Below, piece after piece: positions 10,457 to 22,229 of a stretch of DNA of 42,369 nt. The stretch comes from Spirogloea muscicola (lineage: Eukaryota; Streptophyta; Zygnematophyceae; Spirogloeales; Spirogloeaceae). The notes under the pieces were generated by a model. It had not been told where the DNA came from. It saw only the letters and a list, made by a program, of their open reading frames with translations, and did not search any database. Location of the stretch: assembly GCA_009602725.1 (NCBI GenBank), contig WELB01000265.1, positions 29,941 to 72,309 of the forward strand. Direction: 5' to 3'. Position 1 is the first letter of the stretch. Each line of letters opens with the position of its first letter. Position numbers and translations under genes: made by a program.

Positions 10457-13139
10457 ATGGCGCCGCGCGGCCTGCTGGCGGCCGTGCTGGCCGGCGCCGC
10501 GCTCGTGGCTCTGCTCACCGTGCGCGACGACGTCGCGCTGCTCGGCCGCGCCGCCGTCGCCCAGCCCCGGGCTCAGCCCCAGCCCCAGCTCGAGCTCCCA
10601 GGTGTGCGCCCGCTCCGACGACCGCCGCCGCTGCGGCGCTGGCTGGAGCTCGGAGCTCGGAGCGGAGCACGGAGCTCGGAGTGCGGAGCTCGTAGTTGGG
10701 CCCTGGGATTTCAGAGTTCGGTGCTGGGAGATGGGTGCTGGGAGCTCGGAGCTCGGAGCTCGGAGCTCGGAGTGCGGAGCTCGGAGCTCGGAGCCTGAGC
10801 CTGAGCCTCAGCCTCAGAGCTCGGAGCTCAGAGCCTGAGCGCTCGGAGCTCAGAGCCTGAGCCTCAGAGCTCGGAGCTCGAAGCTCGGAGCTTAAAGCTC
10901 GGAGCTCGGAGTTTAGAGCTGTGAGCTGGGAGCTCGGAGCTGGGAGCTGGGAGCTGGGAGCCGCTCAGGCCGGCGCTCAACGGCGGCGGCGCCGGCACCC
11001 TCTCCCGCGGCTGGTGCGCAGCAGGCGCAGAGCCCGGCGAGCTCCGCGGCGGCGGCGGCGGCGGCGCCTTCAACTTCTCGCGCCTGGCGGAGGCGCCGGC
11101 GGTGCGGCGCTGCTTCGAGGCCGCCTCCACGCTGGACGACGACGACTGGGCGGCGCTCGCCAGGTGCGCGGCGGCGGAGGAGGGAGGGAGGAGGGAGGGA
11201 GGAGGGAGGGAGGGGCTGCCGCGGCTCCCAGCCAGCCCAAAGCCCGTCCCGTCTTGCCGACGCTGCCGGAGTGGGGTGGCGCCGTTGCCGCAGGGGCGTG
11301 GCGGCGCCGTCGGCGCTGCGCCGGCTGCCGCCCAAGCTCGCCTTCCTCTTCCTCGCCCGCGGCCCGCTGCCCTTTGCGCCGCTCTGGGAGCGCTTCTTCG
11401 AGGCAAGGCCACCGCCGCCCCATCTGCTGCGGCCGCACCGCCTGCCCATGTCTCAATTAGTCTTATTGAGACCTCATTATCTACTAAAGTATGGCCATTA
11501 TCTGCGTGGTCTGCTGCAGCCCAATGCTTGTCTCCTGGGAACAGTGTTATACTCTCCCTCATAGCCTTTGCTAATAATTGCCTGCTTGACAATGGACCTA
11601 AGCCCATCAGTAGTAATGCATATGAGTTACATGGGTTTGGAGCTGAGCGGCCGACGCATTCGTGGGCGCTGCAGGGCGCGGATGCCGGCAAGTTCTCGGT
11701 GTACGTCCACGCCGACCCGCGGGCGCCGTATCGTGCCACCTCCCGCTTCTTCCGCATCCGCGTCCGGAGCAAGGAGGTGGCGCCCCACCGTCCCTCCCTC
11801 CCTCTTCACTGTCTCAGCTTCTTCACCTCCCAGTATGCTGCCAGGCAACTCACCTGGGAGCGTCGCTTCGGATGACCCGCGGCAGTTCGAGCCGGGCACG
11901 GTGTCGGCGCTGGACGCACGCAAGCGGCTCCTCGCCCACGCGCTCCTTGACCCGGCCAACCAGGTGCCTGCAGCCTAACCTCGCCGAGCTCCCTCACTGT
12001 GCTGCCCAGCTCCGCCGGTGGCAGTGGCGGCTCATCGCCGCCAGTCTCCGTTTCCTCGCCCGCGCTTCTTGCAGCGCTTCGTGTTCGTCTGCGAGCACAC
12101 GGTGCCGCTGCAGAGCTTCGCGTTCGTGTACGCGTACATCGTCCACTCGCTGCACAGGTCGAGCTCTGCACTCCTACCCCCACACTCCACATCCTTGGAC
12201 CCCCACTCTAGCCATTCTCTAGATGTCTAGGCCTCTGCTCGCTCCTCCCTCATGGTGTGGCAGCTGCTGCTGCAGAGCCTTGCACCTGAGTGCGCCAGCC
12301 CGTGCTAGCTGCGCAGCTTTGTGGATGTGGAGGCAGAAGCGCAGCCAGCTGGCGCTGGTGCCTGGGCCGAGGACCTGCTGCCGGACGTGCCGCAAGGTGG
12401 GCCTGGCCAGCCCCGACCTATGCCACTGGCGCTGGCGCTTTGCAGTCAGCTCGGGACTCAGTTGAATCTCTGATCACTGAAATTCTGAAACAGTCACTGC
12501 AATGTTAACTTCAAATGTGGCGGTGACGACGACAATGATGGCAGCCGCTTTGCGGCGGGGGAGCCCCTGGGTGGAGCTACGGCGCGCGCATGCGCGGCTT
12601 CTGGCCGCGGACTCGCGGTTCTATGCTGCTCTGTGCCGGCGCTTCGCTGCTGAGGTTTGCTCTGGACGGCCTCTGCGCTGAATCACTGGCGCGCATGCTT
12701 GAGCGCAGCCCTGGCGAGGTGCTGCACTTGAGCCCGTCACTGCTGGGTTGTGCGGCTAACACAGATACATCTGCTTGGCTGCTGGCGTTGCTACTCCGAG
12801 CAGCCGCAGTGCGACGTAGAGGCAGTCTACGCGGCGACGCTGCTGACTCTCGTGTACCCTGAGGAGGTGGCGGCACGGGGCGTGGTGCGCAACGGGCCCA
12901 TGGCGAGGCTGGCAGGCAGGCGCAAGAGCGCTGGCGGCCGCGGAGGCCTGCTAGACAAGCTCAGGGCCTGGCGCAGTGAGAAGGCAGTCGGGTCGTCCTC
13001 GACAGCCGGCGGCGGTGAGCGGCAGTGCTCGTACAACGGCGACGGCGGGGCTGTGAGCTGCTGGCTGCTGGTGCGACTAGTCCACCCCGACAGCCTCAGC
13101 ATGCTACAGGGCCTTGATCAGCGAACACTCGGATACTGA
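10457..13139 (+). CDS. GT14 / DUF266 Core-2/I-branching-type glycosyltransferase
   Basis: Nine exons: 10457-10601, ~11022-11163 (acceptor uncertain), 11294-11402, 11675-11776, 11886-11963, 12075-12157, 12317-12396, 12545-12654, 12810-13139; about 392 aa. A short N-terminus with one hydrophobic signal-anchor (residues ~5-22) fits a type II Golgi protein. Conserved plant DUF266 blocks follow in order: KLAFLFLARGPLPFAPLWERFF, then KFSVYVHADP, then ALDARKRLLAHALLDPANQ, then RFVFVCEHTVPL, then FVYAYIVHSLHSFVD, then RRGSPWVELRRAHARLL, then CDVEAVYAATLL; it ends CWLLVRLVHPDSL. These match the plant order (FLF...P...WE.FF, YVH, AE..LL..AL.D..N..FV, W..GS.W.E, C..DE.Y..T.L, FARKF.P). Such enzymes transfer sugars in Golgi wall-glycan or arabinogalactan synthesis; the exact substrate cannot be read. 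Intron 3 begins with GC (GAG|GCAAGG). Intron 1 holds a GAGCTCGG array. Confidence 0.85.
10645..10960. repeat. GAGCTC(GG)-rich tandem array in GT14 intron 1
   Basis: More than twenty near-exact 8-9 bp units built on GGAGCTCGGAGCTC with variants GGAGCTGG and GAGCCTGAGC. The six-base core GAGCTC is a palindrome, so the array can also fold on itself. Confidence 0.9.
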
Positions 13140-14274
13140 TGGGCAGCCTTTTGCCTATTAACTTTCTGATTAAGTGGTCGTAGTTGCTGGCATAGAGGTG
13201 CTAGACACCCCAAGTGCTCCTGTGCACACCAGTAGTCTTGCTGTACATAGAAATTTCTTTCATTGGTACCATTAAGTCCTTGTAGGCAGTGTAGTCCTGT
13301 GACCAGCTTGCACCAGTAGAGGTTAACTCATTGGCAGGAGCTTATTGAGCATTTCATGCTCGTTGCCACAGCAGGCTGGCAGCCAGCCAGCCCACTGTGC
13401 CACAAGTAGAGGCAATGGAATTCCCGCAGCTGCAGGAAGGGCACACAAACCTCACTTCCACACTACTTGGATCGAGCTGCTGCAGGACATGCATTAATCC
13501 ATCAGCATCGTCCAGCCTTTTGTTACTCTGACGCACTCACAATCGAAGACGAGAACGACGAGTAAACTATTTCGAACAGAACTAAATTGCCACTATCACT
13601 GCAAGGTCCTTATGCAGTCACCGAGGGATCAGGCATGTCGTGACTACTGTGCCTGCTCAAGGCAGCCCACAACGAGCTTTCAAGGAATGCCAGCTCCATA
13701 TACTACTGTGCTTAGCTCTAGCCAGATCCTGTTGAGAATCCTTCCTAAACAGCCTAATCAGCGGGCTGCTCCTCCTGCACAGGAAACACCTCTCTCTCCT
13801 CAACCTGCACCTCGGTTATCACTGCATATACAGGACAGATTATCAACATCAGTAATGAAGTTTGCTGACCGAGTCGCAGCAGAGCTCGACGGTAAAGTCG
13901 CAAGCGTGCTGCCTACATGGCAAGAACGCCGCCATCCTCATGAGCCTTTGTGCTCTTCGGCCACATTGCAAAGAGGTAGAGAAGCCACAGGGAGGCTCTC
14001 AGCAATCTTCTCACCGGCAGTGTAAAGCACAGACTGTGAAGGCAGGGCTTGTGAGGTGACTGCACCCACGTCTGCACCCAACTCTGCCCTGCAAGGCCAG
14101 CGGACAAAAATGGAACCATTGGAAATCATATGAGTCCATCTGTGCATCTGCCTGTATCAAGAACAGCAGTAACATCGTCCCACCCTGATTGCATTTCAGC
14201 GCGGAAGCAGGGAAGCTACTACAAGCTGCACAGCTATTCCAAAGCAGCTCTCAGAGCATTGCTTGCACAGGACG
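13140..14274. other. Convergent spacer between GT14 and CRWN-like gene
   Basis: Holds the 3' ends of the two convergent genes. An open frame at 13612-14025 (+) has no recognisable domain and no clear splice support. I see no other gene. Confidence 0.4.
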
Positions 14275-17200
14275 CTATGTTACACGAGACAAGCGCACAC
14301 GTGCAAGTGCAAGGACGGCAGGTATTTGTACAAGGGAAAATAGGAGCACAAGAGATGGACCACAGCTGTGTGGTGTAAGCATGACAGGGCCTAACCCAGG
14401 GTCATCGCCTGGTGTACTGGTCCCCGGGCGCGTGGAGCGGACAGACATGGTCTGCCTGCGCTTGGGCCTCTTCCGTCCTCCTCCTGAAGCTGGACCTGGA
14501 GACTTCAGCTGAGAAACAAGCAGCTTCAGTCAGTTCCTAAGACGCCGGAAGGTGCATCCGCAATGGACGACTTGAGCCCTGCATCTTCACATCAACAGGT
14601 ACTTGCTGCATTTCGAGCTTTCCAAAACATAAGCTCCTGCACGGCCTTGCATACCTGCGCCGCATCTGCATCAGAGGCACGACCCTTCCGGCCACGAGCA
14701 GGGGCTGCCGCGCCAGATGCCACGCTGCCCTCCTTCCCCTCGCTCCCTCTTGTCCTCCTCCTATTCTCCATAGTGGCCAAGAACTTCTTTCCTGCCTCCA
14801 CTGTGTCCAGCACCGACTTCGTCGTGTGGAGCTTGTGTTGGGGCTCGTCTCCGGCTTCTTCCTCAGCATCGTCGTCACCGGATGCGCCGTCCTCCCCCGA
14901 CGCCTCAACAAGGTCCTTGTCTCCCTCGCCGTGGGGCTCGGCCCCTCCCGCCTCCTCCTCATCCCGAGCATGCTCGTGTTCGAGGAAAGCCTTCCCCTCA
15001 GCCACTGTTTCCCTCATTGACCTCAAATGGCTGAGACTTGGAGTGCCTCTGTGGCTAAGCTCCACCGCTGCCTGCTCTCGGTCTGCATCGACTGCCTCCG
15101 CCTCAGCAGCTGCACCAAGACTTGGCGGTACCTCGCCCTCCAAAGCCCTGAGAGTCAGCTTCCGCCCCCGTTTCGCACGTTTTGGTTGCACCTGGTCCTG
15201 CTCGCCATCGCCCTCCCTGCCTGTGTCCTCGCCAGCACCTAAGTCAAGACCTTTGTGTGGAGTCCCCCCCATGTCATTGCTCTGCTCGCCAGTCTCTGGC
15301 CCTTCCGCAAGAGCGGGCGAGAGACCTGCGCTGTCCCGCTTGCGCTTGAAGGGCGACAAGTACTGCACGCATCTGGTCAGCCACCCCTGCCCACTAGGTG
15401 ACTGCTCCTCCGCGGTCGCAGCACTCGGAGCAGGTCCGACGACAACGTCGGCCACCTCCTCAGGCTCGCCTATGATGGGCGGCTCCTCAAATTCGTCCTC
15501 CAGTGCGTCACCTGCAAGATGTGTGTTGCAAAGGCGATTCATCGTCAACAACTCTCGTGACAGAAGGCACAGGCTCCTGCCCACCATAAGTACACAGGCT
15601 CCTGCCCACCATAAGTAAGCAGAAATGGTATCCTCCACATAAGTCCTACACGTGCTTAAATGTGTACACGGGTTTGTCGAGCAAGACATACGAGGGTTAG
15701 CCAAGCAGAGACGAGACTACTGGTATGGACGACTTTTGTGAGTATGCAAAGGATCCAGGTTTGAACACGGGGCTCGCCTATGGTGCCCTGGAGTCTTGCG
15801 GCCGCCTGGTCCTCTCCTTCCGCCACGGCCAGCACCTCCCTGCCCCGCTCCACCAGCGTCGCCTCCAAGGCCTGCAGCTCCGCCCTCATCTGGCTCAGCC
15901 TCGCGAGCTCCTCCCGCACGCCCTCTCGCTGACTCCTCAGCTCCTGGCGCTGCTCCTGTAGCTTGATGCGGTACGCCACCAGGTCCCTGGAGTCCTTCTC
16001 CACCGCTTGCCTGCGCTTCTCGAGCTTTGCGCTGAGGGCCTGCACCTGCTGCCGCTGCTTCTCTATGTCACTGTCAAAGGTCTGGCGCTCCGCAGTCAGG
16101 CTCGCCCGCAGCGCCTCCCGCTCTCGGCTGGCCTCGTCGAGCACAGCCGCCTTCTCCTGCTCCAGAGCACTCCTCAGCACCTTGACTTCCACCTCAACCT
16201 CGATCCTCCGGGCCTCGACGTCCTCCCTCGCCTTCTCCGCATCCTCGGCCAGCCTGCGCCTCTCCTCGGCGAGCACTCTCTCCTGGTCTTGCCTCTGCCT
16301 CGCCACCGCCTCCAGCATCGCCACCTTCTCCTTCTCCAGAGCCTCCCGCAGCAGCAGGACGTCGGCCTCGACCGCGCTGCGCTGTGCCTTGACCTCCCTC
16401 CTCTGCACCTCCAAGACCTCCTCTGCTTCACGCCTCTTCGCTTCCGCCTCGCTCAGCACAAGCAGTCCGTCCCGCTTTGCCTCCTCCTTGACTGCCGCCA
16501 GCTGGCCCTGCATCGCCTCCCTCTCCTTGGCCACCTTCCTCCACTCTGCATCGATCTGAAGCTGAGCCTTGGCCCTCAGGGTCGCGACCTCCTTCTGGGC
16601 CTCCTTCACCTGCGTATGCGACTCCTTCATGGCCCTCTGGTGATCCTGCCGCGCCTTCTCCCTCTCGGCTGCCATCTCCTTCAGATACACCTGGCTCTGC
16701 TTCTCGGCCTCCTTGCGAGCTTCGGCCAGGATCTTCGCCTTCTCCCTTGCCAGGGCCTCCTGCTCCTTCTCCAGCTTCTCCGCCTCGGCGCTCACCTTCT
16801 GCTGGCCGGCACTGGCCTCCTTCTGCAGGCGAGCGCGCTCCTCGTCGAGCAGCTTCTGCACCCTCGCCTTCAGGTCTGCGACCTCCCTGGCGCCCAGCTC
16901 TCGCTCCATCCTGAGCTTCTCCCTCTCCTGCTGCACCTCGCGCATGAGCCCCTCCCTCAGCCGTTTGACCTCGGCAACCTCGGCTGCGGCCTCTCTCCTC
17001 GCCACCGACTTCAGCTTCTCTGCCTCCTCGGCAGCGCGGAGCTTCATTGCCTCCAGTCTCTCCGCTTGCTCGTGCTCCTGCACTTCAAGGCGCGCCTGCG
17101 CAGCCTCAACACCCTGCTTCATCCCCGACAGGTCCGCGATGACCTTGTTAGTCATCTGCTCGGCCTCCCTTGCCAACGCAGCTCGGCTCGTCTCTAGCTC

Positions 17201-20200
17201 CGCCTCTCTTGCGATCAGCTTCGCAAGGAGCTCCCCCCTCTCCTTGTCGGCCTTCTGCTTCTCTTGCGCTCTCAGCCGCCCAATCTCCTCCCTCGACTTT
17301 GCAGACTCCGCCTCCAACTTCTCCACGTCCTTGGCCAGCGCACGCCTGTCTTCGTCCAGCTCCTTGCGCTGCCTCTTGAGGCCCTCGAGCTCCTCTTGCA
17401 GCTTCCGCTTCCTCTCGCGCTGCTCTTGCTGGAACACCTGCCGCTCGCTCTTGACCTTCTCACGCTCTTTCGCAACCTCGTCGCGCTTCGCCTGCAGCTC
17501 TTTCTCAGACTTGGCCCTCGCAGACTGGAGCTCCGCCCTCTCCCTCTCGACCGCACCCTCCGACGAGCGCAACTCTGCCTGCTTCGTCTCCAAGGCCTTG
17601 GCCCTCTCGACGAGCGACGACCCCTCGACTACGAGCCTGCCCTTCTCCTCCTGCAGGCTTTCGGCTTCCTTGGCCAGCTTCCCCGTCTCCTTCTCGAGCT
17701 GCGCCTTGAGCTTGTCGAGCGCCTGCTGCTCCTTGGCCAGCCGCCGCTCCTCGACGTTCTTCTCCTTCACCAGCCGGCCCAGCATGGCCTTCTCCAGCTC
17801 CTTCACGCGCTGCCGCTCCTTCTCGACCTCCGCCACCTGGGCCTCGCGCTCCTGCTCCAGCCGCGCCCTCTCCGCCTCCACATCCTGCGCGGCCTTGGCT
17901 CTTTCCCGCTCCACCTGCAGCATGAGGTCCTTCCGCTCCCTGGCCAGTGCCGCCCTCTCCTCCTCCACCTTTCTCAGAGCTGTCGCCCTCTCCCTCTCCA
18001 ACGCCTCCAACTGGAGCTCGGCGTCCACCTTGAGCTTGTCCCTCTCCGTCTGCGCATCGAGTGTTACGTTCGCACGCTCCTTCTCAATCTCCAGGAGAAG
18101 CTCCTTCCTCTCCCTGGCGACCGCCGCGCGCTCAGCCTCGAGCGCTCTGACCATCCTCTGCCGCTCCTCGGCAACCTCGGCCTTCTCCAGGCGCAGGATC
18201 CCCTGCTGCTCCTGCTGCTCCTCCCGGAGGCGCGCCTTCTCGGCCTCCAGCTGGGCCGGCAGCGCGCGCTGCTCCTCCTCCAGCTGCCGCCTGAGCGCCT
18301 CCACCTCGTCCTTCTTGGCGTCCAGCATCTCCCACTGCTTCTCGAAGCCGCTCCGCTGCATCCTCAGGTCCTCTCTCTCAGCCACCACCTCCTCCTTGAC
18401 ACTCCTCAGGTGTGCCTCGGCCTCCTGGACCTGGACCCTCTCCTGCTCCAGCTCCGCCTTCTGCGCCTGCAGGTTGGCCAGCTTCTCCTGCTCGGCCAGC
18501 ACCGACTCTCGCTCCCTCCTCATGTCCTGCCTAAAACCTTCCACAACCTCCTTCTCCGTCCTCACTTCTGCTCTCAGCTCCTCCAGGTTCTTCTCATCCA
18601 TCTCCATCTGCCGCTTCTGCACCTTGAGGCCCTTATCTTTCTCCGCCACAACCCTCAGCTTGGCCTCCACATCCTTCTCCTTCTCCTTGCCCTTCTCTGC
18701 TTTCTTGTTCAGCAGCGCCTCCCTCTTGTCCAACTTCTCCTCCCTGTAAGAGCTCATGTGACAAAGGATCCAAGTAAATATCTAAGAGAAGGAATATGAG
18801 CTGCGAAGAACAAGGCCTGAACTCACATATATATGACCCATATCCAAAATAACTCGTCATCATTGCCAGTGGCACTCGAACTGCTGACCTGCGGGCAAGA
18901 AGTGTGTCCTTAGCATCAAGGGCAGCCTGTTGGTTGTTCATGGCCTCCTGCTGGAATGTCAGGTCCCTCTGGGCTTTCTCCAACTCCATCATCTTTTCCA
19001 CGGCTGCAGCGCTAGTAGCCAACAGGCCAGCCTGCCTCTCCTCAGCTGCTTTCATCTGCTCCTCCTGCACAGTGAGGACACACAGAAGTCACAGAAGATC
19101 ATGACATACTGCGCTCATGGTGTTCATGCCAGTGCAAGTCATGCAGTCCCTGACCAGTCCGGCAACAACTTTGGCGGACAGCCTGAGGCAGGAATCCAGG
19201 TCATGCCAAGGCGTCCGTCCTGACCAAAAAATGCATGCTCTTACCAAGAGAAGCTTCTCCTCGTCGAGCGTAGCATTGCGCTGCTTGAGCAGTTCCTCCT
19301 GTGTCTCCAGCACCTCCGTCTTGTTAGCAAGCGCCTGCTCCAAGCTCTGCAACTTGTGCTCCTTCTGCTCTGTTGCCTGCACAAGGTCAAGATCACACTA
19401 CGTCTATCAATGCAAAGTCCCTCTGCAAGAATGTGTCTGCATAGCAACAGATGGAACTCTTACATTCTCCAACATATAACACTTGCTTGTATGATGATCT
19501 GGCATCATGGCGTTTGCAAACAAGGCAACTTGAGTGCAAGCTAGAGAACCAAACCCTTTGCTGAGCCAGAAATTGCTCCTCCTGCTGCAACAGCTGCTGC
19601 TCCTTGCTCGCAAGGAGCTTCTCCTTTGAGGCCAGCGACTGCATAACGCCAAACCCATGACGGGGCTCCTTGGTGAGCATCTTAATGCCCGTTATCTGTT
19701 GCAGCAGATGCAATTGCATCTTCTCCAGCATTCAACGTGCGCGCCCACTTTCTGAGCACCTTGTCTTTCAGTGAGATCGCCTGGCCTCCTGCGAGGACCT
19801 CAGCCGCCTCCCTTCCAACTTGCACCTTCTGCTTCTCAACCTCTGTCAGCTTCCTGTCCAGCTCCTTCTCCTTGGTGACAACACCACCCTCCCGGTTGGC
19901 CAGGTCCTGCTCCTTCTCCTCGAGCCTGCGCAGGTCTCTGGCAAGCTGCTCTTGGTCCCGCCTCAGGCGCTCATCCAGCACCTTCAACTCCCTCTCCATT
20001 CTCTCCAACTCGCCTTTTACGGACTCATTCCTGGACATGGAAGCCACAATAGGGTTGAGCACGACTTAATGATTCTACAACGTCTGCACACAGTGTCTCT
20101 GTCACAATGTTGCTCTCTGATATTGCACAAATTACATGACCTGACTTGCCAAGCTGAGTATGGCAGGAGGACAACTGTAAAGTTTCTCCAAGCCTTACTG

Positions 20201-21917
20201 GGACTGCAGTCTTTGAGCTTCTCGCTTGGTAGCATTCTCTCTTGCTTCCACCTCCTGCAGGCGCCGTTCGACCTCTGAAGCCCTTCGACTAGCTTCTGCC
20301 CTGGTTGCCTCAGCAGCCTTGGCCTGCAGAGCTCAAAAGTAGACATGAGCAGAGAGAAAACCCAGGGAAGAACTTAATCGCATAGATAATCAGGCGAGAA
20401 TACCGAAATGCACCACAGCAGCATGCACAAGCTTATGCTATCTCATATACACTGTATTCATAGCAAGGCAGAAGCTCAAAAACATGGCCAGCAGAGTCAA
20501 GGACCTGGAGGTCTGCATTCCTGATCCTCTCCTCCGCGTCTGCACTGAGTGCCTTGGCCTCTGCCAGCTGAGCAGTTGCTGTCTTCCGGAGCTCGACTGC
20601 TTCTGCTGAGATCTCCTGCAAAGCCCTCTCCAACTGTAGGTGCACCCATGGAATCACACAGTGTCTAGTCAAGCAGCGTGCTCGCAAGTCAGTCAGCTTG
20701 CAGGTGCAACTTTCCCTTTGGCATACTTGAGCGCGCGCGGTATGCCTTTACGCAAGACAGCCAATGGATGCAGGAGCTGGAATGCAGCTGCATGCTGGCC
20801 ACTCTGAGGTAAAGCCACAAGATGCAGGTAACGACACACCACTCTGGAATACAACTTTCCGGCTGTATTTGTAGATGAACAGGTGGACTCCGCAAGACAA
20901 GGAGCGAGTCCTCTGTGTGGGTATGGTGCAAGTTTCCCGAAGCTCACCTCAATGACGCATTGCTTCTCAGTCTGCAGGGCCTGCTTGAGCCTGTTCTCCT
21001 TGCTCTCCACCTCCGACATGGCCATGCGGTGGGCCGTGATCTCCTGCCCCAGCGCATCCTCGGCCGACGACACCGCTGCCTTGGCCAGGTCCACCTTCTC
21101 GGTCCAGTTGTTGCGCTCCATCAGCAGCAGCCCGAGGTTGTACTGCGTGTCGTGCAGCTGCAGGAGCAGCCATCGAGACACTCAATAGGCGGTGCCAACC
21201 ACACAATCCTTGGACAGCTGCCAAGGTGACCGACACCAACTAACTGCCTCTCCACTGACAAGCACCATACTGGAAGGCATTAAGCCACGCATACAGATGG
21301 CGCCAGAGGAACAGGCGCAGCGATTACATGTGCTGAGGGAGCCACAAAGGTGCAGCCTTACTGTGGCTAGATGGGAAACTTGGCCTTGCACAAGGTGCTG
21401 AGGAGACTGAGTAGGGGCTTAAGCGAGAGGCATGCAGCTACAGAGCTAAGCTCTCGTGTCTGAGGACGCCATGAAGACCGCTAGAAGGACGTCGGAGGTT
21501 CAGCAACTGCCGAGCTCCACAGCTGTTGCTCGGCTTGCTGTTGCTCTGCTTCCATGGTGGGAAACCTCAAGAGCGCCGAGCATGCGGCGGCTGCCAGCCC
21601 GAGCCTTGCCCGGCATGCCGTCGCAGAGCTGCGTTTCTGCGAAGCCTTGCCGGGCGCCGTTGGCCAGCGCTGCCAGCTGCAGTCTGCGCCTTCGGCAGGG
21701 CCGGCGACTTGATGGCATGCTTGACGCGGAGACCGGTAAGGGCGGCGGCGAGCGAGACGGCCATCGATGGAGTGGCCGTCGTCAGACGGAGGCGGAGTGG
21801 TGGTCGAGGCGGGGTGAGGAGGACCTCGGCCTCGAGCTCGGCGTTGCGCATGATGAGCTCGGCGGCCTCGGCGCGCGCCGCGCCGGCCTCGTCCAGCGCG
21901 CCGGCGCCCTGCAGCCG
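14275..21917 (-). CDS. CRWN: CRWN/NMCP-like nuclear lamina coiled-coil protein (5' truncated)
   Basis: Eleven phased exons (minus): 21835-21917 (partial), 20948-21157, 20505-20633, 20199-20323, 19760-20030, 19555-19638, 19245-19376, 18889-19064, 15769-18743 (991 codons in one exon), 14655-15511, 14275-14508; about 1,750 aa visible. The N-terminal part matches plant CRWN/NMCP head sequences block by block: QYNLGLLLMERNNWTE, then ITAHRMAMSEVESKENRLKQ, then EKQCVIELERALQE, then RRASEVERRLQEVEARE. A very long heptad-rich coiled coil follows. The tail exon is acidic and holds two versions of the short tail motif seen in CRWNs as SVKAVVEDAK-like: LRSMRETVAEGKAFLE and TKSVLDTVEAGKKFLATME. It also has basic clusters (SPFKRKRD, RAKRGRK, GRKRPKRR) suited to nuclear import. 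CRWNs line the plant nuclear envelope and shape nuclei. The last exon choice is less certain. The 5' end is lost in sequencing adapter. Confidence 0.87.
15568..15617. repeat. Perfect 25-bp tandem duplication in CRWN intron
   Basis: CACAGGCTCCTGCCCACCAT plus AAGTA occurs twice in direct succession, within the intron between the giant coiled-coil exon and the tail exon. Confidence 0.85.
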
Positions 21918-21931
21918 AGATCGGAAGAGCA

Positions 21932-21932
<1 letters not shown>
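21918..21932 (+). other. Illumina TruSeq adapter sequence (contaminant)
   Basis: AGATCGGAAGAGCAC, the universal start of the Illumina read-through adapter, abuts the CRWN coding exon and is followed at once by 49 A residues. This is the signature of reads that ran off a short insert. It is not biological sequence. Confidence 0.95.
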
Positions 21933-21981
<49 letters not shown>

Positions 21982-21982
21982 N
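21933..21982. other. Artefactual poly-A run and single N
   Basis: A-homopolymer following the adapter, then N at 21982. To the right, sequence resumes inside a dispersed repeat, so the left and right sides may not be neighbours in the genome. Confidence 0.85.
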
Positions 21983-22004
21983 CTGCTGGCACAAGAGCTA
22001 GTCA

Positions 22005-22130
22005 ATTGCCGTCCGGTATTCGAGCGTCAGCTAGCGACCTCTATGTGCTGACTCGTGGTTACTGAGCGGGTCAGCTTAGCAGCAGGTGACGTACATTTGT
22101 CCAATGTGCTTGCCTTTGTACTTGGCCACA
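22005..22130 (+). repeat. Dispersed repeat, YVLTRGY subfamily A copy
   Basis: Encodes [19 protein letters not shown] with TGA at 22063-22065, followed by GCGGGTCAGCTTAGCAG, TGACGTACAT and TTTGTACTTGGCC. Nearly the same string of elements is found at 34965-35100 and, inverted, at 8975-9110. Confidence 0.8.
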
Positions 22131-22229
22131 CATGGCCTCCCCATCTCTTAATATACACGCATTTTCCTGCTAAGCAGGCGCAGGTCAGAGAGGCTATGCT
22201 CCTGGAAGTATGTCCCCTGGCCAGAGCCA

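Noticed and set aside
13612-14025. 138-codon plus-strand open frame downstream of GT14
   Set aside because: No recognisable domain, no matching splice sites, and a composition like the surrounding non-coding spacer.
15725-18749. Long plus-strand frames opposite the CRWN coiled coil (up to 678 residues, Ser/Arg- or Leu-rich)
   Set aside because: They mirror the heptad-biased codons of the minus-strand gene. They have no domains and no start or splice logic.
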